Shown in pieces: positions 1 to 10,804 of a stretch of 64,000 nt of DNA. Numbering within the stretch: position 1 is the first letter of the stretch; each line of letters starts with the position of its first letter. The translations under genes were made by a program, and so were the position numbers. The stretch is taken from contig NZ_CP126741.1 of NCBI RefSeq assembly GCF_030246905.1, positions 62,001-126,000 of the forward strand, in the 5' to 3' direction. Source of the DNA: Microbacterium sp. zg-Y818. Its GTDB lineage: Bacteria; Actinomycetota; Actinomycetes; Actinomycetales; Microbacteriaceae. The notes beneath the pieces are model-generated. The model was not told the DNA's origin. It ran no database searches and worked only from the letters and a program-made list of their open reading frames with translations.

Positions 1-939
1 GCCCAGATGCACCGTCCCCGCCTGCGCCACGCGGGGATCGGCCCAGGGAACCGGACCCGACAGCGCGAAGTCGACCTTGGCGGCGGCATTGCCGTAGCGG
101 AACGCGTGCAGCGCGCGTCGGTAGCGCGGCGGCAGGTCGTCACCGGCCCAGCGCAGCAGTGCACGCGGCGTGACGTCCATCACCGTCGCGCGGGCAGCCG
201 GGAGCTCCCGCAGCGACGTCACCTCGTGGTCGGTGATCACTTCGCCGCCGTGGGCGACGATGTCGGCGATCATCGCGTCGACGATCGCCTGGCTGCCGCC
301 ACGGGGGATCGGCCAGCCGCCCGCATGCGCGTGGGCCTGCAGCGCCAAGCCCGCCCCCGCGCCCACGAGCGAGGGCTGGTGCACGATGGCGTGCGCCGAC
401 ACCCCGGTGATCATCGCCGGCGCGGTCTCGTCCGAGAATCGTGCGTTCCACAGCGGCGTGCCCTGCTCGGCGGTGCGCAGGGCGAAGAGGGCAGCCGTCA
501 GTGGGTGCTTCGGGATGCCGACCAGGTTCGACCCCGTGAACTGCGCGATCTCGAGCGAGCGGGCCGCGAGCGGGGCGAACAGGCGCCGGTACGCCTGCCC
601 GTCGCGGCCGAGTTCGGCGGCGGTCTGGTCGATGTCGCGGTAGGCGATCCCGGCGCGACCGGGCAGAGGGTGGGCGAACGACACCTGCGGCGTCAGCAGC
701 TCGATGCGCCGGCTCAGCTCGAACGCGCGGAAGAACGGCGATGCCAGGGCGAGCGGGTGCACTGCGGAGCACCCGTCGTGCCGGAACCCCGGCAGGGTGA
801 GCTCCTGGGTGCGCGCGCCGCCCCCCGCCTGCGATGCCCGCTCATACACGCGCACCGCCAGCCCTGCCCGAGCCAGCGTGACCGCCGCGGCCAGCCCGTT
901 GGGGCCGGCGCCGACGACGATGGCGTCGAGCCCGCTCAT
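1..939 (-). CDS. Phytoene-dehydrogenase-like FAD/NAD(P) oxidoreductase (partial, C-terminus beyond window)
   Basis: The 313 visible residues start with a Rossmann dinucleotide-binding fold: VVGAGPNGLAAAVTLARAG near residues 8-26, then an acidic YER and the GGGARTQ segment that binds the ADP part of FAD. This is the pattern of the CrtI/phytoene desaturase-like amine oxidoreductase family. The frame is open to base 1, so the C-terminus is missing. The ATG overlaps the stop of the upstream SRPBCC gene as ATGA (936-939), so the two are probably translationally coupled. The protein is probably cytosolic. No carotenoid genes are visible nearby and many relatives have unknown substrates, so I do not assign carotenoid synthesis. 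Family call is firm, substrate unknown. Confidence 0.85.
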   Translation of the reverse strand, partial: MSGLDAIVVGAGPNGLAAAVTLARAGLAVRVYERASQAGGGARTQELTLPGFRHDGCSAVHPLALASPFFRAFELSRRIELLTPQVSFAHPLPGRAGIAYRDIDQTAAELGRDGQAYRRLFAPLAARSLEIAQFTGSNLVGIPKHPLTAALFALRTAEQGTPLWNARFSDETAPAMITGVSAHAIVHQPSLVGAGAGLALQAHAHAGGWPIPRGGSQAIVDAMIADIVAHGGEVITDHEVTSLRELPAARATVMDVTPRALLRWAGDDLPPRYRRALHAFRYGNAAAKVDFALSGPVPWADPRVAQAGTVHLG

Positions 940-1622
940 CCGGCGCGATCCGCGCTCGTCTCGGTCGACGCGGCGGTCTGCGCGTCCGCCGCGTCGTCCG
1001 CGCGGTCATCGCCCGCGGCCGCGCCGGCCGCGTCTGCGTCCGGAACGTCCACCGTTGCGGGCTCGTGCGCACCCTTCTCGGCTTCGTCGGCCGCGGCGAC
1101 GTCGGCGTGCGCCTCCTGCCCGGCGGGCGCGTCGGAGGCTTCCGGGGCGTCGGGGCGCAGCGTCTGTGCGCCCTCATCGCGCTCGCGCCGCCGCCCCTCC
1201 GCGAGGAAGGCCAGCCGGCGCAGCGTCTCGCGGTTGCGCAGTCGCATCATCGGCGCCCACAGGGCACGCGGCAGCGCCAGCGTCGGGCCCGCGACGGGCT
1301 CCTCGCCGATGCGCACGACGCACCCCTCATCGTGGGGGCGCACCTCGATCGCGACGACGGCGCGCCCGATGGGGCCGCCTTTCGCCCGCAGGCGCACGCG
1401 CTGCGGCGGCGACCAATCCACGACCTCGGTCTCGTCGTCGATCAGCACCGGCCACACCCCGAACGAATGGTGGATCTTCGAGCCCTGCCGGGGCCACTCG
1501 GAGGACACCGCCCGCATGCGCGCGGCTCCCACCACCCAGACCGGGTAGAGCCACCCGTCCGAGAGCGTCGCGAAGACGTCGTCGGGCGTGCAGCGCATCA
1601 CGCGTGCGATTCCGGATGCCAT
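936..1622 (-). CDS. SRPBCC (polyketide cyclase/START-like) family protein with acidic low-complexity tail
   Basis: This 228-residue protein has an N-terminal START/Bet v1-like region (residues about 1-145). Features include MRCTPDDVFATLSDGWLYPVWVVG at the start of the fold and a WSPPQRVRLRA strand; this is typical of the SRPBCC proteins that sit beside phytoene-dehydrogenase-like genes in actinobacteria. The last 80 or so residues are rich in Ala, Asp, Thr and Glu and look disordered. The ATG at 1622 is preferred because the upstream extension is basic and unlike the family. The stop overlaps the next ATG by 4 bp. It probably binds a hydrophobic ligand used with the downstream oxidoreductase, which is an inference from context. 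Confidence 0.75.
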   Translation of the reverse strand: MASGIARVMRCTPDDVFATLSDGWLYPVWVVGAARMRAVSSEWPRQGSKIHHSFGVWPVLIDDETEVVDWSPPQRVRLRAKGGPIGRAVVAIEVRPHDEGCVVRIGEEPVAGPTLALPRALWAPMMRLRNRETLRRLAFLAEGRRRERDEGAQTLRPDAPEASDAPAGQEAHADVAAADEAEKGAHEPATVDVPDADAAGAAAGDDRADDAADAQTAASTETSADRAG

Positions 1623-1721
1623 GCGGGGCTCCCCCCATCGGTTCTGCCGTCGTCGGTGTCCCGATCGTAGGCGAGAGCACACGACGGATGCCGGGGGGTT
1701 GCGCCCGCCGCCCGCACCTGC

Positions 1722-4364
1722 TCAGCTCGCCGGGACGAGCACCAGCTCATGCGTCGCCGCGTCGCGCACCGCGTCATCGCTGAATCGCCACGGGGTCATC
1801 TCGGCCCGCTGCCACGTCTCGGTCTGGTCGGTGTAGTTCGGGTGGAAGGCGTGCCCGCTCGTGCCGGTGAGGTGGTTCCAGCGCGAGGCGTCAAGGTCAG
1901 AGAGGTCGACGACCATGCGCATCGACGGCACCGTCACGGTCTCGAAACTCCCGCTGCCGAGCACCCAGCCGCTGGCATCCACCACCGACGCTCCGCCGCC
2001 GACCGGATACGGGCCCCGGTTGAACAGCCACTCGATCGGTGCGATGCCCGAAGTCCCGAAGGTGTCGTTGGTCAACGTGAGCGCATGCAGGTCGCCCCAC
2101 TCCCACTGCGCGGGGTCATCGCCCTGCAGCTCCGACAGGCGTTCGGCGGCGTCCTGCGCGGTGCGCTCCAGCATGTCGCGCTGGCCGTCGACGCCCAGGC
2201 CCGGATTGGTCCACCAGGGGTCGGACGGATCCTCCAGCAGTCGGTCCACGACGAGGAACATCCGCGATTGGCTGCCCGCCGGCACCTCTGTGTCGCGTTC
2301 CTCGACGAAGATGTTCGCGACCAGTTCGTCCCAGAGCACGTTGGCGTATGCCGCGGCCGGGGAGTCGGCGGAGTTCTGCGTGTCCCAGTCCTGCAGCAGC
2401 GCCAGTGCGGCATCCGTCTTCCCGTCCCCGGTCTGCAGGTCGGCGTAGGCGGCGGCGAGGCGCTTGCCCATCCAGAACTGGGCGTCGGCCTGGATGTCAC
2501 GCATGTCGTCGGCGGTCAGCGGACCGGCGGCGGCTTTCTGCTCGATGAGCTCGGTGATGCGTGCCGCTCGCCACCCGTAGTCCCAGTCCCCGGTGAGGAA
2601 GTAGGGGTACTCCTCGTCGACGACGGCGTTGTTGGCCGTGACGATGTATCCCTCGTCGGGGTTGTAGACCACGGGGAGCTCGTCGAACGGGATCATGCCC
2701 TGCCAGTCGTAGGCCGAGTCCCAGCCGGGCTGGGGGAGCGACCCGTCACCGTCACCGCGGACGGGCAGGCGCCCGGGCGTCTGGTACCCGATGTTGCCCT
2801 CCCTGTCGGCGTAGACCAGGTTCTGCGCGGGTACGTCGAACAGCGCCGCCGCCTGTCGGAACTCGGCGAAGTCGGTCGCACGGTCGAGGGCGAAGATGGA
2901 TGCCGCGGTGGACCCCGGTTCCAGCGCCGTCCACCGCAGGCTGACCGCGTACTCGGCCTCTCCCGTCGGCTCGTCCGCCGTCGCGGCTTCGGTCACCGGA
3001 TCGTCGGCGACCGCGGTGAAGTCCCCGGTCAGCCCCGAGACGATGGGCCCGTGGACGGTGGAGCGGATCTCGAGGGTCACGGGGTCGCCGCCCGCCACCT
3101 CGACGGTCTCGGTGCGCGTCTGAAGCGGCACCAGCGCGCCGTCCCGCCAGTACTGGTCGCCCTCCACCTTCTCCACGTACAAGTCGGTGACGTCGCTGGT
3201 GAGGTTGGTGAAGCCCCACGCGATGTCGCGGTTGTGCCCGATGATGACCCCGGGGACGCCCGAGAACCCGAATCCGGAGACATCGAAGGGACACGCCGCC
3301 GACACGTCGCGGCACCGCAGATGACTCTGGTGCCAGACGCTCGGAAGCGAGGCGCCCAGATGCGGGTCGTTGGCCAGCAGTGGCATGCCCGATTCGGTCA
3401 GGTCGCCGGAGACCACCCACGAGTTCGAGCCGATGCCTTCTCCGGCGTCGCCGAGCAGCAGGGCCGCGGCCTCGATGACCCCGTCGACTTCGACCCAGTC
3501 GATCGACGCGTTCGCGGCATCCGCTTCGGCATCGGCCGGGGCCTCCGTGGGCGGTGCAAGGGGTGCGTCGGGTGTGATCGTCGGGACGATGACGGGGTTG
3601 CGCTCGTACGGGTACGCCGGGAACAGCGCCGCCACGTCGTCGGCGGGGTGATCGCGCGCCATGAGCGCGCGGTCGGTCTCGACCTCGATGTTGCTGCGCA
3701 GGTCCCACGCCATCGCCTTCAGCCATGCGATGGAGTCCACCGCCGTCCAGGCCTCGATGCGGTAGTCGGCGTTCTGCAGTCCCAGCACGGCGTACTCGAA
3801 CGATGCCGCGGCGCCGTCGTGGTCGGCGAGGTAGGCGTTCACGCCGTCGGCGTAGGCCTCGTAGTAGTCGCGCGTCGTCTCGTCGAGGGCGGTCAGCTCC
3901 TGCTCGGCGATCTCGTGCCAGCCGAGGGTGCGCAGGAACAGGTCGGTCTGCAGCTGGCTCTCGCCGAACAGCTCCGACAGGCGCCCGGCGGTCAAGTGGC
4001 GGCGGAAGTCCATCTCCCAGAAGCGGTCCTGCGCGTGCACGTAGCCCTGTGCGAAGAAGAGGTCGCCCGGTGCGTCGGCGACGATGGTGGGCACTCCCAG
4101 CTCGTCGCGCAGCACCTGCACCTCACCGTCCAGACCCGCGACGGCGACAGTGCCCTCCAGCTGCGGGAACGAGCGCTGAATCGTCCACACCACGGTGCCC
4201 GCGGCGATGAGGGCGACCACCACGATCGCGGCGACCACGCCGAACAGCCACATGCCGACGGTGCGGCCCACCGAGCGGTGTCGTCGCCCACCCGCAGCTT
4301 CGGCTTCGGCCGCGCGCAGGCCGTACGGATCGTCATCGGTCGTCGTGGCACCGCGAGTCGTCAT
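1722..4364 (-). CDS. Penicillin acylase (penicillin amidase)-family Ntn hydrolase, membrane anchored
   Basis: The 880-residue product carries one hydrophobic segment near residues 36-58 (FGVVAAIVVVALIAAGTVVW), so it is exported and anchored or cleaved. It then shows the family pattern of an alpha chain with GYVHAQDRFWEMDFRR and a beta chain starting at a nucleophilic Ser in GSNSWVVSG (about Ser313). The family is autoproteolytically processed at this serine and hydrolyses amide bonds of acyl amides, beta-lactams or acyl-homoserine lactones; the substrate cannot be told from sequence. Length is normal for the family. The ATG at 4364 is chosen over one 39 nt upstream because the first residues are then polar and the hydrophobic segment is correctly placed. 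It stands alone downstream of argG on the same strand. Confidence 0.9.
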   Translation of the reverse strand: MTTRGATTTDDDPYGLRAAEAEAAGGRRHRSVGRTVGMWLFGVVAAIVVVALIAAGTVVWTIQRSFPQLEGTVAVAGLDGEVQVLRDELGVPTIVADAPGDLFFAQGYVHAQDRFWEMDFRRHLTAGRLSELFGESQLQTDLFLRTLGWHEIAEQELTALDETTRDYYEAYADGVNAYLADHDGAAASFEYAVLGLQNADYRIEAWTAVDSIAWLKAMAWDLRSNIEVETDRALMARDHPADDVAALFPAYPYERNPVIVPTITPDAPLAPPTEAPADAEADAANASIDWVEVDGVIEAAALLLGDAGEGIGSNSWVVSGDLTESGMPLLANDPHLGASLPSVWHQSHLRCRDVSAACPFDVSGFGFSGVPGVIIGHNRDIAWGFTNLTSDVTDLYVEKVEGDQYWRDGALVPLQTRTETVEVAGGDPVTLEIRSTVHGPIVSGLTGDFTAVADDPVTEAATADEPTGEAEYAVSLRWTALEPGSTAASIFALDRATDFAEFRQAAALFDVPAQNLVYADREGNIGYQTPGRLPVRGDGDGSLPQPGWDSAYDWQGMIPFDELPVVYNPDEGYIVTANNAVVDEEYPYFLTGDWDYGWRAARITELIEQKAAAGPLTADDMRDIQADAQFWMGKRLAAAYADLQTGDGKTDAALALLQDWDTQNSADSPAAAYANVLWDELVANIFVEERDTEVPAGSQSRMFLVVDRLLEDPSDPWWTNPGLGVDGQRDMLERTAQDAAERLSELQGDDPAQWEWGDLHALTLTNDTFGTSGIAPIEWLFNRGPYPVGGGASVVDASGWVLGSGSFETVTVPSMRMVVDLSDLDASRWNHLTGTSGHAFHPNYTDQTETWQRAEMTPWRFSDDAVRDAATHELVLVPAS

Positions 4365-4476
4365 CGAGCATCCCCAGTCCTGCCGTGGATCCCCTTCGAA
4401 CACGGCGCCTCAGAATGCTATCCCGACTCGGCGCGCGTCCTGCTCCACCGGTTGCGGCCGGGGGAGCAGGGGTCGC

Positions 4477-5967
<1,491 letters not shown>

Positions 5968-6639
5968 TCAGCCGATGACGACGTCGGTGATGGTCACCGG
6001 CGTGGCCGGCGGTCCGTCGGGGGCCCCGCCTTCGGCACCGGCGGCGGCGACCTCGCGCACGACCTCGAGGCCGGCGGCATCCATCTGCCCGAACACCGTG
6101 TACGACGGCGGCAGCTGGCTGTCCTCGTAGACGAGGAAGAACTGCGAGCCGTTGGTGTCGGGGCCGGCGTTGGCCATCGCGACGGTTCCGGCGGGATACG
6201 TCTCGGTGCCGTCGAGTTCGTCGGCGTAGCTGTAACCCGGGCCGCCGCGGCCGGTGCCGGTCGGATCGCCGCACTGCAGCACGAAGATCCCCGAGGTCGT
6301 GAGGCGGTGGCAGATCGTGTCGCTGTAGTAGCCCTGCTCGGAAAGCGAGACGAAGCTGCCGACCGTGCACGGGGTGCGCTCGGCGTCGAGGGTCAGGGCG
6401 ATGGGGCCGGCCGAGGTCTCGAGCGTCGCCGAAACCTCTCCGGTGACGGTCGGCTCCGCGGGTGGGGCGTCGACGGCGACCGCGGCGCTGCCGCCCGTGC
6501 GGTACGAGCAGGCGGAAGTGTCGGTGGCGCTCGCCTCGGGGGTGGCATCCGGGGTGTCGCCGCCGCCGGCGCCGGCGCATCCGGCGAGGACGAGGAGCGA
6601 CGCGGCGAGCAGCGGAAGGGCGATAAGGCGGGAGCGCAT
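5968..6639 (-). CDS. Cyclophilin-type peptidyl-prolyl cis-trans isomerase, lipoprotein
   Basis: The 223-residue product begins with a lipoprotein signal peptide ending LVLAGC (lipid-modified Cys21), followed by a Gly/Thr/Ser-rich linker to about residue 70 and a cyclophilin domain. Domain marks include TSAGPIALTLDAERTPCTV, SEQGYYSDTICHRL and GTVAMANAGPDTNGSQFFLV, which carries the conserved MAN and GSQFF elements. It would help proline isomerisation in exported proteins on the outer face of the membrane. The catalytic region carries CHRL at the place of the usual FHRV, as in many actinobacterial relatives. The ATG at 6639 is preceded at 6 nt by TACGCT, which suggests a leaderless mRNA and supports this start over one 36 nt upstream. 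Confidence 0.9.
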   Translation of the reverse strand: MRSRLIALPLLAASLLVLAGCAGAGGGDTPDATPEASATDTSACSYRTGGSAAVAVDAPPAEPTVTGEVSATLETSAGPIALTLDAERTPCTVGSFVSLSEQGYYSDTICHRLTTSGIFVLQCGDPTGTGRGGPGYSYADELDGTETYPAGTVAMANAGPDTNGSQFFLVYEDSQLPPSYTVFGQMDAAGLEVVREVAAAGAEGGAPDGPPATPVTITDVVIG

Positions 6640-6677
6640 TGGCCCAGCGTACGGCGGACCGCGCGCCCTTTCCACGT

Positions 6678-6713
6678 GCGAAGGCCCCGCTCACCATGGA
6701 GCGGGGCCTTCGC
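6678..6713 (-). terminator. Strong hairpin terminator after metQ
   Basis: A perfect 15-bp inverted repeat GCGAAGGCCCCGCTC (6678-6692) and its complement (6699-6713) flank a 6-nt loop. It lies 12 bp past the metQ stop on the minus strand and ahead of the cyclophilin promoter. There is no long U tract, as is common for actinobacterial terminators. Confidence 0.85.
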
Positions 6714-6724
6714 TGCGGAGTGGG

Positions 6725-7552
6725 TCAGCCCACGACGGGGACGACCAGGCCGCCCCAGGTCTCGTTCTCGAAGTCGGCGGTCTCCTGCGAGGTCAGCAGT
6801 TCGTAGAGGGCCTCGATGCGGGGGTCGTCGACGAGCTCCGGGCGGGTGGCGAGCACGTTGTAGTACGGGCTGGACTCGCCCTCGAGCAGGATCGCCTGGT
6901 CGCCGCTCAGGCCGGCCGGCAGCGCGAACGAGATCGTGACGAACGCGGCATCCACGTCGGGGAGCGCCTGCGGAAGGGTCGCGTTCTCGATCTCGGTGAA
7001 TTCGAACCCGCGGGGGTTCGCGGTGATCCCGGTGAGGTCGACCACGCCGTCCTCGACCTCGATGAGACCCTCGTCGGCGAGCAGCTGCAGCGCGCGGCCC
7101 TCGTTGGTGGGGTCGTTAGGGATCGCGATCGTCGCGCCGTCCTCGAGGTCGTCGAGGCTGTCGACCTTGTCGGAGTAGAACGCGGCGCTCGGCAGGTACG
7201 CCTCGCCGACGCTCACGAGGTCGCCGCCCGTCGCCTCGTTGAACGTCTCGAGGAACGTGGAGTTCTGGAACAGGTTCGCGTCGATCGACCCGTCGACGAG
7301 AGCCGTGTTCGGCGTGTTGTAGTCGGTGAAGGCGACGAACTCGATCGTGAGGCCGAGGTCGGCGGCGCCGTTCTCGGCGATGTGCTGCAGGATGTCGCCG
7401 GCCGGCGTCTGCAGGGCGCCGACCTTGAGCGTGCCGAGACCGTCGGATGCCGCGGCGTCGGTATCGGCGTCGGAGCCTCCCGCGCAGGCGGTGAGGGCGA
7501 GGGCTGCGGCCGCGACGGCGGCGAGCAGGGGGAGACGGTTCTTGCGGAGCAT
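6725..7552 (-). CDS. metQ: Methionine ABC transporter substrate-binding lipoprotein
   Basis: The 275-residue protein has a lipoprotein signal peptide with lipobox ALTAC (Cys23) and an NlpA/MetQ-type binding domain. Family marks are GALQTPAGDILQHIAE, IEFVAFTDYNTPNTAL with SIDANLFQN, and the AIPNDPTNEGRALQLLADEG segment. It captures D- or L-methionine outside the membrane for MetNI. It is the last gene of the metN-metI-metQ unit, 43 nt after metI, and is followed by a strong terminator. A GAGAGG ribosome binding site lies about 10 nt before the ATG. Assignment is strong from both sequence and gene order. Confidence 0.95.
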   Translation of the reverse strand: MLRKNRLPLLAAVAAAALALTACAGGSDADTDAAASDGLGTLKVGALQTPAGDILQHIAENGAADLGLTIEFVAFTDYNTPNTALVDGSIDANLFQNSTFLETFNEATGGDLVSVGEAYLPSAAFYSDKVDSLDDLEDGATIAIPNDPTNEGRALQLLADEGLIEVEDGVVDLTGITANPRGFEFTEIENATLPQALPDVDAAFVTISFALPAGLSGDQAILLEGESSPYYNVLATRPELVDDPRIEALYELLTSQETADFENETWGGLVVPVVG

Positions 7553-7595
7553 GAGGGGTTCCTCTCGGGCGGAGCGGGTCGAGTCGTCGGGTGGG

Positions 7596-8321
7596 TCAGG
7601 CGGGGTGGGTGGCAGGCACGCGGGTGCGCCGCTGCCGGGTGGGGCTTCTGCGCGCCAGGCGCCGGGCGCCCCAGGCGGCCAGGGACTGCAGCGCCATCAC
7701 GATCGCGAAGATGATGATGATCACGGCGATGATGTGGATCCAGCTGTACTGCTGGTAGCCGTACCGGATGGCGACGTCGCCGAGACCGCCGCCGGCGACG
7801 GTGCCGACCATCGCGGAGAAGTTGATGATCGAGGTGACCGTGGTCGACAGGCCCAGCAGCATGGGGGCCGCGGCCTCGGGCAGCAGCACCTTGGTCACCA
7901 GCTCCCACCGGCTCGCACCGAGCGACGAGGCGACTTCGAGCATGCCGGGATCGACCTCTTTGATCGCGATCTCGACCATGCGGGCGAAGAACGGGATCGC
8001 GACCATCGACAGCGGCACGATCGCCGCGGTCGGGCCGATGAAGGTGCCCACGATCAGGCGCGTGAACGGGATGAGCGCGACCATCAGGATGATGAACGGC
8101 ACCGAGCGGCCGAAGTTCACGATGAAATCCAGCAGCCGGTTGACGATGACGGCGGTCGTGCGCGAGCCGAACAGCCGCTCGAGAAAGCGGCCCTGCTCGG
8201 TGCCGACGAGCACGACGCCGAGGGGCAGACCGACGATGACCGTCACGGCCAGGGCGACGCCCACCATGTAAAGGGTCTGGCCGGTGGCCACCAACAGTAC
8301 CTGGAACAGCTGATCGTTCAT
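7596..8321 (-). CDS. metI: Methionine ABC transporter permease
   Basis: The 241-residue integral membrane protein has about five transmembrane helices and the binding-protein-dependent permease EAA loop around EVASSLGASRWELVTKVLLPEAAAP, where the coupling helix contacts MetN. It forms the membrane channel of the methionine importer. Its ATG overlaps the metN stop by 4 bp (ATGA, 8318-8321), so the two are translationally coupled. The basic C-terminal tail is slightly longer than in E. coli MetI (217 residues). Confidence 0.95.
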   Translation of the reverse strand: MNDQLFQVLLVATGQTLYMVGVALAVTVIVGLPLGVVLVGTEQGRFLERLFGSRTTAVIVNRLLDFIVNFGRSVPFIILMVALIPFTRLIVGTFIGPTAAIVPLSMVAIPFFARMVEIAIKEVDPGMLEVASSLGASRWELVTKVLLPEAAAPMLLGLSTTVTSIINFSAMVGTVAGGGLGDVAIRYGYQQYSWIHIIAVIIIIFAIVMALQSLAAWGARRLARRSPTRQRRTRVPATHPA

Positions 8322-9304
8322 ACGAGCACACCCTCCTGGAGCACCTCGACGAGAAGGTCCTGGCTGCGGAGGTCCGCGATGACGGATGCCGCGGCGGACG
8401 CGGGGATCTCGAGCCGGGTGCGGCCGGCCTGCGTGCCGCCGATCTGCTCGATCAGGGCGCCGAGGATCGACACGTCCACATCGTGCTCGCGGGCCAGGCG
8501 GGCGATGACGGGGCGGTCGGCGGTACCGCCGGCGAAGGTGATGTCGATGACGGTGGCATCCGCCGGCACGCTCTGCGGCACGCCGCCGAGCGGGAACAGC
8601 TGCGCGGTCAGGCGCGAGCCGGGGGTGCGGATGAGGTCGACCAACCGGCCGCTTTCGACCACGCGGCCCGCCTCGACGAGGGCGGCGGAGTGGCAGGCGG
8701 CCTTCACCACGTCCATCTCGTGCGTGATGAGCAGCACCGTCAGGCCGAGTTCGGCGTTGATGCGGCGGTAGAGGTCCAGGATCGACGCGGTGGTCTCGGG
8801 GTCGAGGGCGCTGGTCGCCTCGTCGGACAGCAGCACGCTGGGGCGGGCCGCGAGGGCCCGGGCGATGCCGACGCGCTGCTGCTGCCCGCCGGAGAGTTCG
8901 TGCACGGCGGCGTCGCCGCGGTGGCCGAGCCCGACGAGGTCGAGCATCTCCTGCGCGCGGGCGCGGCGCTGGGCGCGGGGCGTGCCGTCGAGTTCGAGGG
9001 CCAATTCGACGTTGCCGCGCACCGTGCGGCTGCCGAGCAGGTTGAACCGCTGGAAGACCATGCCGATGCGGCGGCGCGCGGCGCGCAGGTCGGGCTCGCG
9101 CAGCGCCGTGAGGTCGGTGTCGTCGACGATCACCCGGCCGCTGTCGGGGCGCTCGAGCAGGTTCACGATGCGGGCGAGCGTGCTCTTTCCCGCACCGCTC
9201 TGCCCCACGATGCCGTAGACCTCCCCGGTGGGGATCGTCAGGGAGACGTCGTCGACGGCGGCGAGGTCGCCGAAGCGCTTCGTGACGTGTTCGAGCGCGA
9301 TCAT
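8318..9304 (-). CDS. metN: Methionine ABC transporter ATP-binding protein
   Basis: The 328-residue ATPase has Walker A GQSGAGKST (about residues 34-42), signature LSGGQQQRVGIARAL, Walker B VLLSDEATSALD and H-loop THE. A C-terminal NIL domain (about residues 250-328) follows; in E. coli MetN this domain binds methionine and causes trans-inhibition, so the importer is probably feedback-controlled at protein level. The ATG at 9304 starts directly at the conserved MIALEHVTKRF; the frame runs 50 codons further up but that part is not ABC-like. No SAM riboswitch was recognised in the roughly 200 bp before the gene, so regulation of transcription is unknown. Confidence 0.95.
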   Translation of the reverse strand: MIALEHVTKRFGDLAAVDDVSLTIPTGEVYGIVGQSGAGKSTLARIVNLLERPDSGRVIVDDTDLTALREPDLRAARRRIGMVFQRFNLLGSRTVRGNVELALELDGTPRAQRRARAQEMLDLVGLGHRGDAAVHELSGGQQQRVGIARALAARPSVLLSDEATSALDPETTASILDLYRRINAELGLTVLLITHEMDVVKAACHSAALVEAGRVVESGRLVDLIRTPGSRLTAQLFPLGGVPQSVPADATVIDITFAGGTADRPVIARLAREHDVDVSILGALIEQIGGTQAGRTRLEIPASAAASVIADLRSQDLLVEVLQEGVLV

Positions 9305-9478
9305 GCGGACTGTCCCGGCCTTTCCAGAGCCCTGCGCCACACCGATCGGCGGCAAGGGGGCGCGATCGATCAAACCCGCCGGGGCGAGAGTCCGGTAAAT
9401 CGCGTTACGCCCCGTGTCGTCGCGGCCCGCGCCGCCTTCGTCGGGCAGTGCCAACTCGGGGTGCCGGCGCCCGCCGGA

Positions 9479-9484
9479 TAGAAT
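9479..9484 (+). promoter_or_regulatory. Putative -10 box (TAGAAT) for purA
   Basis: TAGAAT lies 33 nt before the purA ATG, so transcription would start near 9491 and give a leader of about 27 nt. The leader holds a purine-rich GGGGGAG ribosome binding site. The -35 region is weak. Confidence 0.55.
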
Positions 9485-9517
9485 GGGGTCTCACCGTCCG
9501 TTAACGGGGGAGCAGCC

Positions 9518-10804
9518 ATGCCAGGCATCGTGATCGTCGGCGTCCAGTGGGGAGACGAGGGCAAAGGCAAGGCCACTGACCTCCTCGGGGACCGCACCGA
9601 CTGGGTCGTCAAGTTCAACGGCGGCAACAACGCCGGCCACACCGTCGTCATCGGCGACGAGAAGTACGCGCTGCACCTGCTGCCTTCCGGCATCCTCTCT
9701 CCGGGCGTGAACGCCGTGATCGGAAACGGTGTCGTCGTCGACCTCGAGGTGCTGTTCGCCGAGCTCGAGGCGCTGAACGCGCGTGGGCTCGACACGTCGC
9801 GGCTGCGGGTGAGCGCCAACGCGCACATCATCACGCAGTACCACCGCACGCTCGACAAGGTCACCGAGCGCTTCCTCGGAAAGCGCATGATCGGCACGAC
9901 CGGCCGCGGCATCGGACCGGCCTATGCCGACAAGATCAACCGCGTCGGCATCCGCGTGCAGGACCTGTTCGACGAGAACATACTGCGCCAGAAGGTCGAG
10001 GGCGCCCTCGACCAGAAGAACCACCTGCTGGTGAAGGTCTTCAACCGCCGCGCGATCACCGTCGACGAGATCGTCGACGACCTGCTGTCCTACGCCGAGC
10101 GTCTGCGTCCCATGGTCGCCGACACGGGGCTGCTGCTGGATCAGGCCCTCGCGGCCGGCGAGGTGGTCGTCTTCGAGGGCGGCCAGGCCACCATGCTCGA
10201 CGTCGACCACGGCACCTACCCGTTCGTGACGTCGTCGTCGGCCACCGCCGGCGGCGCCTCGACCGGCTCGGGCGTCGGCCCCAATCGCCTCGACCGCATC
10301 GTCGGCATCGTGAAGGCCTACACGACACGGGTCGGGTCGGGGCCGTTCCCCACCGAGCTGTTCGACGAGCAGGGCGAGTGGCTGCGCTCGCGCGGCTTCG
10401 AGTTCGGCACCACGACCGGGCGGCCCCGCCGCGTCGGCTGGTACGACGCGCCCGTCACCCGCTACGCGACGCGTGTGAACGGCATCACCGACCTCGTGCT
10501 GACCAAGCTCGACATCCTCACGGGCCTTGACCGCATCCCCGTCTGCGTGGCCTACGACGTCGACGGCACGCGCTTCGACGAGGTGCCGGTGAACCAGTCG
10601 GACTTCCACCACGCCACCCCGGTCTACGAGTACTTCCCGGGCTGGAGTGAAGACATCACGAAGGCGCGCACCTTCGATGACCTGCCGACGGCCGCGCAGG
10701 AGTACGTGCTGGCGCTGGAGGCCATGAGCGGTACGCGCATCTCGGTCATCGGCGTGGGCGCGGCCCGCGACGCGGTGATCGTGCGCCACGACCTCGTGGA
10801 CTGA
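9518..10804 (+). CDS. purA: Adenylosuccinate synthetase
   Basis: The 428-residue enzyme makes adenylosuccinate from IMP, aspartate and GTP, the first step from IMP to AMP. The N-terminal [16 protein letters not shown] is the family signature with catalytic Asp and the GTP P-loop. GNGVVVD, the second signature [28 protein letters not shown], and the [17 protein letters not shown] region are all present. Length is normal. A GGGGGAG ribosome binding site is 7 nt upstream of the ATG. The stop overlaps the next gene's ATG by one base (TGATG), so the two are probably co-translated. Confidence 0.98.
   Translation: MPGIVIVGVQWGDEGKGKATDLLGDRTDWVVKFNGGNNAGHTVVIGDEKYALHLLPSGILSPGVNAVIGNGVVVDLEVLFAELEALNARGLDTSRLRVSANAHIITQYHRTLDKVTERFLGKRMIGTTGRGIGPAYADKINRVGIRVQDLFDENILRQKVEGALDQKNHLLVKVFNRRAITVDEIVDDLLSYAERLRPMVADTGLLLDQALAAGEVVVFEGGQATMLDVDHGTYPFVTSSSATAGGASTGSGVGPNRLDRIVGIVKAYTTRVGSGPFPTELFDEQGEWLRSRGFEFGTTTGRPRRVGWYDAPVTRYATRVNGITDLVLTKLDILTGLDRIPVCVAYDVDGTRFDEVPVNQSDFHHATPVYEYFPGWSEDITKARTFDDLPTAAQEYVLALEAMSGTRISVIGVGAARDAVIVRHDLVD

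Noticed and set aside
9305..9517. SAM riboswitch ahead of metN
   Set aside because: The sequence on the minus strand was read for the SAM-I/SAM-IV conserved strings and none was found; not a firm exclusion without a covariance search.
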